Assembly (NCBI RefSeq): GCF_964656455.1
Contig: NC_135720.1
Span: 101,010,696 to 101,074,695 of the forward strand
From: Halichoerus grypus
Lineage: Eukaryota; Chordata; Mammalia; Carnivora; Phocidae
Length of the DNA: 64,000 nt
Direction of reading: 5' to 3'
The position numbers and the translations under genes were made by a program. The notes beneath the pieces are model-generated. The model had not been told where the DNA came from and searched no databases. It worked only from the letters and a program-made list of their open reading frames with translations. Below, piece by piece: positions 11,425 through 20,699 of this stretch. The stretch's first letter is position 1; every line of letters begins with the position of its first letter.

Positions 11425-14400
11425 TCATATCAGTGAGGTCATATGATACATGTCTTTCTCTGATTGACTTATTTCGCTCAGCATAACACCCTCCAGTTCC
11501 ATCCACGTCATTGCAAATGGCAAGATCTCATTCCTTTTGATGGCTGCATAATATTCCATTGTATATATATATACCACATCTTCTTTAGCCATTCATCTGA
11601 CGATGGACATCTTGGCTCTTTCCACAGTTTGGCTACTGTAGACATTGCTGCTATAAACATTGGGGTGCACATACCCCTTCTGATCCCTACATTTGTATCT
11701 TTGGATAAATACCCAGTAGTGCTATTGCTGGGTTGTAGGGTAGCTCTATTTTCAACTTTTTGAGGAACCTCCATACTGTTTTCCAGAGTGGCTGCACCAG
11801 CTTGCATTCCCACCAACAGTGTAGGAGGGTTCCCTTTTCTCTGCATCCCTGCCAATATCCGTTGTTTCCTGACTTGTTAATTTTAGCCATTCACTGGTAT
11901 GAGATGATATCTTATTGAGGTTTTGATTTGGATTTCCCTGATGCCAAGTGATGTTGAGCACTTTTTCATGTGTCTCTTGGCCATTTGGATGTCTTCTTTG
12001 GAAAATTGTCTGTTCATGTCTTCTGCCCATTTCTTGATTGGATCCTTTGTTCTTTGGGTGTTGACTTTAAGAAGTTCTTTATAGATTTTGGATACTAGCC
12101 CTTTATCTGATATGTCATTTGCAAATATCTTTTCCCCTGTTGTCGGTTGTCTTTTGGTTTTGTTGACTGTTTCTTTTGCTGTGCAAAAGCTTTTTATCTT
12201 GAAGAAGTCCCAATAGTTCATTTTTGCCCTTGCTTCCCTTGCCTTTGGCAATGTTTCTAGGAAGAAGTTGCTGCAGCTGAGGTTGAAGAAGTTGCTGCCT
12301 GTGTTCTCCTTTAGGATTTTGATGGACTCCTGTCTCACATTTAGGTCTTTCATCCATTTTCAGTCTATTTTTGTGTGTGGTGTAAGGAAATGGTCCAGTT
12401 TCATTCTTCTGCATGTGCCTGTCCAATTTTCCCAACACCATTTGTTGAAGAGACTCTTTTTTCCATTGGACATTCTTTCCTGCTTTGTCAAAGATTAGTT
12501 GACCATAGAGTTGAGGGCCCATTTCTGGGCTCTCTATTCTGTTCCATTGATCTATGGGTCTGTTTTTGTGCCAGTACCATACTGTCTTGGTGATCACAGC
12601 TTTGTAATAGAGCTGGAAGTCCGCAATTGTGACGCCGCCAGCTTTGCTTTTCTTTTTCAACATTCCTCTGGCTATTCGGGGTCTTTTCTGGTTCCATACA
12701 AATTTTAGGATTATTTGTTCCATTTCTTTGAAAAAAGTGGATGGTATTTTGATGGGGATTGCATTGAATGTGTAGATTGTTCTAGGTAGCATTGACATCT
12801 TCACAATATTTGTTCTTCCAATCCATGAGCATGGAATGTTTTTCCATTTCTTTGTGTCTTCCTCAATTTCTTTCATGAGTATTTTATAGTTTTCTGAGTC
12901 CAGATTCTTTGCCTCTTTGGTTAGATTTATTCCTAGGTATCTTATGGTTTTGGGTGCAATTGTCAATGGGATCGACACCTTAATTTCTCTTTCTTCTGTC
13001 TTGTTGTTGGTGTATAGGAATGCCACTGACTTCTGTGCATTGATTTTATATCCTGCAACTTTCCTGAATTGCTGTATGAGTTCTAGCAGTTTTGGGGTGG
13101 AGTCTTTTGGGTTTTCCACATAAAGTATCATATCATCTGCAAAGAGTGAGAGTTTGACTTCTTCTTTGCAGATTTGGATGCCTTTTATTTCTTTTTGTTG
13201 TCTGATTGCTGTGGCTAGGACTTCTAATACTATGTTGAATAGCAGTGGTGATAGTGCACATCCCTGCCGTGTTCCTGATCTTAGGGGGAAAGCTCTCAGT
13301 TTTTCCCCATTGAGAATGATATTCGCTGTGGGTTTTTCATAGATGGCTGTTATGATATTGAGGTATGTACCCTCTATCCCTATACTCTGAAGAGTTTTGA
13401 TCAAGAAAGGATACTGTACTTTGTCTAATGCTTTTTCTGCATCTATTGAGAGGATCATATGATTCTTGTTCTTTCTTTTGTTAATGTATTGTATCACATT
13501 GATTGATTTGCAGATGTTGAACCAACCCTGCAGCCCAGGGATAAATCCCACTTGGTCATGGTGAATAATCCTTTTAATGTACTGTTGGATCCTATTGGCT
13601 AGTATTTTGGTGAGAATTTTTGCATCCATGTTCATCGAGGATATTGGTCTGTAATTCTCCTTTTTGATGGGGTCTTTGTCTGGTTTGGGGATCAAGGTAA
13701 TGGTGGCCTCATAAAATGAGTTTGGAAGTTTTTCTCCCATTTCTATTTTTTGGAACAGTTTCAGAAGAATAGGTATTAATTCTTCTTGAAATGTTTGGTA
13801 GAATTCCCCTGGGAAGCCATCTGGTCCTGGACTTTTGTTTGTTGCGAGATTTTTGATGACTGCTTCAATTTCCTTAGTGGTTATAGGTCTGTTAAGGTTT
13901 TCTATTTCTTCCTGGTTCAGTTTTGGTAGTTTATACATCTCTAGGAATGCATCCATTTCTTCCAGGTTATCTAATTTGCTGGCATAAAGTTGCTCATAAT
14001 ATGTTCTTATAATTGTATTTCTTTGGTGTTGGTTGTGATCTCTCCTCTTTCATTCATGATTCTGGTGATTTGGGTCATTTCTCTTTTCTTTTTGATAAGT
14101 CTGGCCAGGGGTTTATCAATCTTGTTAATTCTTTCAAAGAACCAGCTCCTAGTTTTGTTGATCTGTTCTACTGTTCTTTTAGTTTCTATTTCACTGATTT
14201 CTGCTCTGATCTTTATTATTTCTCTTCTCCATCTGGGTTTAGGCTTTATTTGCTCTTCTTTCTCCAGCAACTTTAGGTGTAGGGTTAGGTTGTGTACTTG
14301 AGACCTTTCTTGTTTCTTGAGAAAGGCTTGTATTGCTATATACTTTCCTCTTAGGACTGCCTTTGCTGCATCCCAAAGATTTTGAACAGTTGTGTTTCCA

Positions 14401-15228
14401 TTTTCATTGGTTTCCATGAATTTTTTTAATTCTTCTTTAATTTCCTGGTTGACCCATTCATTCTTTAGTAGGATGCTCTTTAGCGTCAATGTATTTGAGT
14501 TCTTTCTGACTTTCCTCTTGTGATTGAGTTCTAGTTTCAAAGCGTTGTGGTCTGAAAATATGCAGGGAATGATCCCAGTCTTTGTACCATTTGAGACCTG
14601 ATTTGTGACCTAGGATGTGAACTATTCTGGAGAATGTTCCATGGGCACTAGAGAAGAATGTGTATTCCATTGCTTTGGGATGGAATGTTCTGAATATATC
14701 TGTGACGTCCATTTGGTCCGGTGTGTCATTTAAAGTCTTTATTTCCTTGTTGATCTTTTGCTGATGATCTCTCCATTTCAGTGAGGGGGTGTTAAAGTCC
14801 TCCACTATTATTGTATTGTTGTCAATGTGTTTCTTTGCTTTTGTTATTAATTGGCTTATATAATTGGCTGCTCCCATGTTAGGGGCATAGATATTTACAA
14901 TTGTTAGATCTTCTTGTTGGATAGACCCTTTAAGTAGGATATAGTGTCCTTCCTCATCTCTTATTACAGTCTTTGGTTTAAAATCTAATTTGTCTGATAT
15001 AAGGATTGCCACCCCAGCTTTCTTTTGGTGTCCATTAGCATGGTACATGGTTTTCCACCCCTTCACGTTCAATCTGGGGGTGTCTTTGGGTCTAAAATGA
15101 GTCTCTTGCAGACAGCATATCGCTGGGTCTTGGTTTTTTATCCAATCCGATAGCCTGTGTCTTTTGATTGGGGCATTGAGCCCTTTTACATTCAGGGTGA
15201 CTATTGAAAGATATGAATTTAATGCCAT
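11425..15228 (-). pseudogene. L1 ORF2 (endonuclease / reverse transcriptase), degenerate
   Basis: ORF2p nicks target DNA and reverse-transcribes the L1 RNA. The start is the ATG at 15228 (MALNSYLSIVTLNV), 81 bp after ORF1; the expected stop is TGA at 11425-11427. The full span of 3,804 bp (about 1,267 codons) is normal for L1. The first frame (15228-14458) is the endonuclease: QETH with Glu42 and DFN with Asp144/Asn146 are kept, but residue 203 is Val where RIDHIL-type enzymes have the active-site Asp. Frames break near 14584 and 14010. The 13956-12115 frame carries the reverse transcriptase core with SIDAEKA and an intact FADD box (13143-13132). Further lesions are a frameshift near 12450, an in-frame TGA at 12360-12362, and frameshifts near 11893, 11700 and 11560. 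The C-terminal Cys-rich part ([15 protein letters not shown]) is readable at 11855-11687. The protein cannot be made whole. Confidence 0.95.
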
Positions 15229-15309
15229 TGTATTGCCTGCAAGGTGACTGTTACTGTATATTGTCTGTGTTCCTTTCTGGTCTATGTTGCTTTTAGGCTC
15301 TCTCTTTGC

Positions 15310-16207
15310 TTAGAGGACCCCTTTCAGTATTTCTTGTAGGGCTGGTTTTGTGTTTGCAAATTCCTTTAGTTTTTGTTTGTCCTGGAAGCTTTTTATCTCT
15401 CCTTCTATTTTCAATGACAGCCTAGGTGGATATAGTATTCTTGGCTGCATATTTTTCTCATTTAGTGCTCTGAATATATCCTGCCAGTCCTTTCTGGCCT
15501 TCCAGGTCTCTGTGGATAGGTCTTTTGCCAATCTAATGTTTCTACTATTGTAGGTTACATATCTCTTCTCCCAAGCTGCTTTCAGGATTTTCTCTTTGTC
15601 TCTGAGACTCGTAAGTTTTACTATTAGATGTCGGGGTGTTGACCTATTTTTACTGATTTTGAGAGGGGTTCTCTGTGCCTCCTGGATTTGGATGTCTGTT
15701 TCCTTCCTCAAATTAGGGAGGTTCTCTGCTATAATTTGCTCCATTATACCTTCTGCCCCTCTCTCTCTTTCTTCTTCTTCTGGGATCCCAATTATTCTAA
15801 TCTTGTTTCGTCTTATGGTATCGTTTATCTCTCGAATTCTGCCCTCGTGATCCAGTAGTTGTTTATCTCTCTTTTTCTCAGCTTCTTTATTTTCCATCAT
15901 TTGGTCTTCTATATCACTGATTCTTTCTTCTGCCTCATTTATCCTAGCAGTTAGCACCCCCATTTTTGATTGCACCTCATTAATAGCCTTTTTGATTTCG
16001 ACTTGGTTAGATTTTAGTTCTTTTATTTCTCCAGAAAGAGTTTCTCTAATAACTTCCATGCTTTTTTCAAGCCCAGCTAGTATCTCCAAAGTGATGATTC
16101 TGAACTCTAGATCTGACATTGTACTAATGTCCGTATTGAGTAGGTCCCTTGCAGTCGGTACTACCTCTTGTTCTTTTTGTTGAGGTGATTTTTTTCTGTC
16201 TTGTCAT
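15310..16207 (-). pseudogene. L1 ORF1 (RNA-binding chaperone), frameshifted at the N-terminus
   Basis: ORF1p is a trimeric coiled-coil RNA-binding protein that packages L1 RNA. A 269-codon open frame remains (16119-15310, starting MSDLEFRIITLEI). It shows a heptad-rich coiled coil over about residues 15-90 (KSMEVIRETLSGEIKELKS), an RRM-like core with RIIGIPEEEER, and the C-terminal domain ending in LQEILKGVL. The family start is probably the ATG at 16207, 88 bases upstream. An A-run of seven just inside that start puts the first codons out of frame with the rest; six A would restore the frame. So the N-terminus is lost by a probable 1-base slippage, while the remaining body is intact. Restoring the start would give about 298 residues, a normal ORF1 length. 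Confidence 0.92.
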
Positions 16208-17992
16208 TTTTTCCAGAGGAGAATAGATTAATGAGAGAACAAAATGCTAACAGGATAACAACGTCCCCAGAAAATATACTCTAAAGACCTGAAGCCAGGG
16301 GGAAAGAAAGGGAAAGAAAGAAAAAAGAAAAAGAAAAAGAAAAAGATAAAAACAAACAAAAACAGAATAAAACAACAAAAAAAAACAGAATATGATCAAA
16401 TATGATCAGGCTGGTGCATAGATCAGTGCCACACACTAGATTTTGGGTGTATTTTGGTCTGTTAGAAGAAAGTGCCTCCCAAAATTTTAAGGAAAGAAAA
16501 TCTTATATATGTACAAAAATAATAAGGGTTAATACAATGAAGGAATGGAATATGAATGTAAAGATGAAAATTATAAAAATTTTATAAAAGGAATTGATAA
16601 GAAGTTGTTTGAAAAAAGAAGAGGATTTAAAAAAAAGAAAAAGGGGAGAGAATGTGATCAGGCAGGAGACTAGAACAAAGCCATACACTAGAGATTTAGG
16701 GTATATTTTGATCTGTTAGAGGAAACGTTATCTCAAAATTTTAAAGAGAGAACAGCTTATATATATATGCCAAAAATAAGGGTAACTACTATGAAGGGAT
16801 AGAATGTGACTCTAAAAATGAAAAATAAAAATGTTTTTTAAAAAAGGGATTGATAACATGTTGGTTGAAAAAGGGAAAAAGAAAAATTAAAAAATATTAA
16901 CTTGAAAGACTAAAGAATAATGGTAAAAAAGCCATGGATTCTATGTGCATTATTCCCCTAGCGCTGGAGTTCTGCCATTCTCATTGATCGGTAAACTTGG
17001 TCTTGGCTGGCTGTTCTTGCCGATCTTCTGGGGGAGGGGCCTGTTTTCGCGGTTTCCAAATGTCTTTGCTGGAGGCAGAATTGCCCCGCCCTTGCCGGTC
17101 CGGGCTAATTAATCTGCTCGGGTTTGCTCTCGGGAGCTTTTGTTCCCTTCAAGTTTTCCATACAGCTTTGGAGGACAAGAGTGAAAATGGCAGCCTCCCA
17201 ATCTCCGCCCTGGAGGAGCCGAGAACCCGGGGCCCCACTCCTCAGTGCGCCCCCAGAGAAAAGCAGTCAGTCACTCCCGTCTCCCCGGTCTCCGACCGCA
17301 CTCCCAGTCACCTGGGGTCACCCGGGGTGTGACCTAGCATCTCTATCCCTGACACGACCCCGTGTGGAGTCTCCAAACCCAGCAGATCCCTGCGGTGCGC
17401 TCCCGTGCCACTCCTCCCAGGGGAGGAAGGGGAGTGTCCCCAGATCTGCCGCTTGTTGGGTCCCTGCTGGAGGAGCAGTGGCCCGACTGTGCAGTGGATC
17501 TCGGTTTATGGCAACCCCGAGCTGAGAGCCCGCTCCTCGGCTCTGTCTCTGCAGCCGCTTCCCCGCTCTGATACCTGGGAGCTCTGCCGCACTCAGGCAC
17601 CCCCGGTCTTTCTGTGACCCTGAGGGTCCTGAGACCACACTGTCCTGTGAGGGTTCCACCCCCCGCTTAGCCACTGGAGCGATGTCCCACAGCGGAGTCG
17701 ACTTCTAGAAATTTCGATTTTGTGCTCCATGGCTCTATCACTTGCCAGAAGCGGCCAACGGAGACCCCCTCCCCTGCCGTCTATCCTCCCGAATATCTCC
17801 TCAGATTTACTTCTCCACATGTCCTACCTTCCAGAAAGTGGTCGCTTTTCTGTTCAGAGAGTTGTTGCTACTCCTTTCTTTGATCTCCTGTTGAGTTCAT
17901 AGGTGTTCAGAATGGTTTGATCCATATCCAGCTGAATTCTGGGGACCAGACGAAATCCAGGTCTCCTACTCCTCTGCCATCTTGCTCCACTG
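16208..17992 (-). promoter_or_regulatory. L1 5'UTR / internal promoter, GC-rich 5' half
   Basis: The L1 5'UTR is expected to hold an internal RNA polymerase II promoter. The part nearest the element start (about 16960-17992) is strikingly GC- and CpG-rich for this window, while the part next to ORF1 (16240-16900) is A-rich and carries an imperfect duplication. Long open frames on both strands here (for example 17124-17525 plus and 17318-17674 minus) come from the GC bias. Confidence 0.8.
16401..16885 (-). repeat. Imperfect tandem duplication of about 250 bp in the L1 5'UTR
   Basis: Two copies start at about 16404 and 16656 with GATCAGG. Both then contain CACACTAGA or ATACACTAGA, TATTTTGGTCTGTTAGA or TATTTTGATCTGTTAGA, CAAAATTTTAA, CTTATATAT, AATAAGGGT, ATGAAGG and GATTGATAA, in the same order at an offset of about 252-257. 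This is a diverged tandem duplication adjacent to ORF1. Confidence 0.88.
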
Positions 17993-18006
17993 GTTAGTAG
18001 ACATTT
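17993..18006. repeat. 14-bp target-site duplication, right copy
   Basis: GTTAGTAGACATTT is identical to 10953-10966 and lies immediately outside the L1 5' end. Confidence 0.95.
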
Positions 18007-18024
18007 CAGATACAAAACTTCTCT

Positions 18025-18600
18025 CTACCTTTACTAAGTTCATTCAAGCCATCATTCTCTTTTGAACACACTACAGAAACAGCCTCCTAACTAGTCTGTC
18101 TCCCTAATGCTTTGCTTCATATATTGGAATTCTTTGTTCTTTCTTTTACATTTTACTGTGAACCTAAAATGTGCTGAAAAATTAAGTTTATTAATTTGAA
18201 AAAAAAAGGCCCCAAGCACTCTTTCAGGACAAAGCCAGGTCATTATTTTTTCTTCCTCTGCTCAGAATCTTCCAACACTTTCCATCCCTACCAAAATAAA
18301 ATTTAACATACTTACCATAACTTATAAGCTCTATAAGATCTGGCCCAGGCTACTTCTCTGCCATCCTTCCAGGCACCCTCTACCCATTCTTTCATTTTTG
18401 ACAAACTGGCTTCCTTGTTATTCCTTAAATGGACCAGTCATGCCCCTACCTTTGAGTTGTTGCCTCTTCTGTTCTAATGGCATTGTCTCCTTCCAGATAT
18501 CTGTATACACTCTTCTTCAGTGTGTGTCAGGGGACCACACATCGTGTCGAAGAGGCCCTGTCTCATCATTGAATCTCATAGAGTAAGCCATTCTCCTTCA
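18025..18600 (+). mobile_element. L2 LINE remnant
   Basis: The order of landmarks matches the 3' part of ancient L2: AACAGCCTCCTAACTAGTCT, CTCTGCTCAGAATCTTCCA, AAGCTCTATAAGATCTGGCC, TACTTCTCTGCCATCCTTCC, GGCTTCCTTGTTATTCC, CCAGATATCTG. It is strongly diverged, with no open frame. Confidence 0.75.
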
Positions 18601-18916
18601 TCTCCTCTCTATCCTTGACACTGTTTATGTGTTTCTGTGCCACAATATAAATCTTTCATTCTGACCACAAAATGTTGAGGGGAACTTTCAGGAGTATTTC
18701 TGTTCATCATAATTTATTATCACATCCCAGTAATCAATAGTGAGATATTAAAAATATATTAGCAACAAGTTTCCAGTTCTTTGAAGACTGAATAGAAAGA
18801 ATGTAAAGTTATAATAGAACCATTGCTATTTTTAATTGAATATAGGTTGGTAAATGCATTAAGTCAGGACTTCAAGTGATTATTGGTATCACAAATATAT
18901 GTCATACTGAACTTTA

Positions 18917-19097
18917 TTTTTTATTTATTTTTTAAAGATTTTATTTATTTGAGAGAGAGAAGGAATAGGGAGGGGCAGAGGGAGAGGGAGAAGCAGATGC
19001 CCAGCTGATCAGGGAGCCCGATGTGTGGCTCAATCCCAGGACATCACAACCTAAGCCGAAGTCAGATGCTTAATCAACTGAGCCACCCAGGTGTCCC
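18917..19097 (-). mobile_element. can-SINE, antisense, with TSD
   Basis: It has a T-rich tail, AAGATTTTATTTATTTGAG, GAGA-rich and GAAGCAG blocks, and the GAGCCACCCAGGTGTCC end. It is flanked by TCATACTGAACTTTA (18902-18916) and TCATACTGACCTTTA (19098-19112), a 15-bp target-site duplication with one mismatch. Confidence 0.95.
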
Positions 19098-19149
19098 TCA
19101 TACTGACCTTTAAATACTTCCTGCCTTATACATAATATGAAAAAAGTCC

Positions 19150-19265
19150 CTTTAGAGCAGGTCTAAAATAGCAGTTTTCAGCTTGTTGCTTGCATCTCTT
19201 TTCAGAGATTCTAATTTATTTGGCACAGGATTTAGCCTAGGAAACATGAATTGAGAACCACTGGA
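19150..19265 (+). mobile_element. MER5-like hAT (Charlie-type) DNA transposon remnant
   Basis: It contains CAGAGATTCTAATTTATTTGG and ends with TGAGAACCACTGG, which matches the terminal inverted repeat of MER5A-like non-autonomous elements. Only one end is clear. Confidence 0.55.
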
Positions 19266-19809
19266 TTAGAAGCTATTTTCTCTGATACCTTGCCTAAAAA
19301 TCTGTTTATGATTAGTAAAGAAGCTCCTGGATTAGGGATTTCACAAGCCAGCATTGGCATGAGGACTTGTATATTAGGGAAACTGTTGCCAGACATAGGG
19401 AAACTAAGTTCTGGGGAGAAAAGAACATCACCTATGAATTTACTTGCTAAGGCTTTTGATGACTACATGTGTCAGAACCATTATTCCTTCATTCCATGAC
19501 TGTAATCTGAGTTCACCTCCTTAACCTCAGAGTTTGAATTTAGAAGCTCAGCTACGAAGTCTGGGTCTTACTGATTTAATAACCTGTGATCCTCCAAACA
19601 AGTATATTTGTGGCATGTTTTGTTTCATTTTACTCCTTTTACCTACCATATGAGCTCTCAAGGACAAAGGTTAGGTTGCTTTTACCTTTATTATTTATTT
19701 TCTTGGGCTGAGAACTACATAGGTACTGAGTGAGGGTTTTAATAAACCATGGATATTAGCTTCTCAAGTTAATGGTGACTACTAAGGAAATCAGCACTGT
19801 GTTTGGAAC

Positions 19810-20060
19810 TCTGAAAGTAGTGTGGTCCAGAGGAAAAAGAATTGGCTGGGGACAGTGATGCATATGGGTTTGAAATCCATTTCCATTGATTACTCGATTT
19901 CGGCAAGGAAATTAGCCTCTCTGTGCCTTGACTCCTTCACCTGGAATAGTTACTCTTTAGAACCATTGATTAAGTGAGGTTCGTCATTGGATGCATCTAG
20001 CACAGGGCTTGGAATTTGGTCACCACTTCATCAACAGCTTATAAATATTATCAGATATCT
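19810..20060 (+). mobile_element. MIR SINE remnant
   Basis: The order of blocks follows MIR: GGGTTTGAAATCC, TTAGCCTCTCTGTGCCTTGA, TCACCTGGAATAG, ATTAAGTGAGGTT, CTAGCACAGGGCTTGG. It is diverged and in the sense orientation. Confidence 0.65.
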
Positions 20061-20204
20061 TCGGAGATTCTGTTTTTATTTCATGATACCTGCTCACTTC
20101 TAAATAAAGATTCTAAACTTGCTCATTGTTTATTTCAAAATCATTCACTAGTCTTCAATTACATAAACTGTTCACACTAAGTATATTTAAGCACTGTGAA
20201 ATAT

Positions 20205-20690
20205 ATGAGGACCACTCAAGTGAGAATAAGCAAAGGCTGTTTATTTAGAGCTTGCTGTAGCAAGACAGTCAGCCAGCATCATTTTGTTTTAGCTGAGACT
20301 CAAAGACAGGCAGAGAAGTGTAAAAGCTATACAGTGAACACAAGAGAAAGCTTCAGAAATCCCCTGATTGGAGGCTGTTGACATGGGGAAGCTGGAGACA
20401 GGCAAATTAGAAGTGAGACATCCTGTATTTAGTGGAGTCCTTCTGGCTTTCCCGGTTAGTTGGACATTGGATTAGGGAAGCAGTCCGTTATTGATCCACA
20501 TCCTGACAATTTGGGGTCAGTTGCTCCAGTGTTTGTGGGTTGGCTTCCCCTGCTGGTTGCTGCAGGCTTGGGTCAGAGTTCTATTTTAGTAGATGGTCTG
20601 GGCATTTTCTGCTTTTATATTCAGTCCTTTAGCATAAGGAGTGGGGATGTTTGTAGTAAATAAGGTCAATCTTTAGTAGAAGTGGTACAT
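20205..20690 (-). repeat. Possible antisense LTR remnant
   Basis: It begins with CTGTTTATTTAGAGCTTGCTG, whose reverse complement has an AATAAA signal, followed by a G-rich segment (CTGATTGGAGGCTGTTGACA). This layout is typical of an antisense retroviral LTR. The family and edges are uncertain. Confidence 0.4.
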
Positions 20691-20699
20691 CTGTTTAGA

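Larger units (their letters stand above)
10967..17992 (-). mobile_element. Full-length young L1 (LINE-1) retrotransposon, about 7.0 kb, inactivated
   Basis: This is a complete LINE-1 on the minus strand. In transcript order it has a 5'UTR (17992 to about 16208) starting CCAGTGGAGCAAGATGGCAG, then ORF1, an 81-bp spacer, ORF2 (15228-11425), a 3'UTR and a poly-A tail. The sequence GTTAGTAGACATTT flanks both ends exactly (10953-10966 and 17993-18006), a 14-bp target-site duplication, so the whole 7,026 bp arrived in one event. The intact TSD and generally readable ORFs suggest a fairly recent insertion on the scale of this window, but multiple frameshifts show it can no longer encode working proteins. 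Two other fragments in the window (8816-9038 and 50837-51389) share its 3' end and belong to the same or a close subfamily. Confidence 0.96.

Noticed and set aside
12115..13956. A 613-codon reverse transcriptase-like gene on the minus strand
   Set aside because: It is the central part of L1 ORF2 within a TSD-bounded 7-kb element, shifted into a wrong frame after about 12450. It is not a host gene, retron or group II intron.
16997..17674. Several 60-130 codon frames on both strands that could look like host genes with a CpG island
   Set aside because: They lie inside the L1 5'UTR, whose GC richness suppresses stop codons. Kept only as a speculative ORF0-like note.
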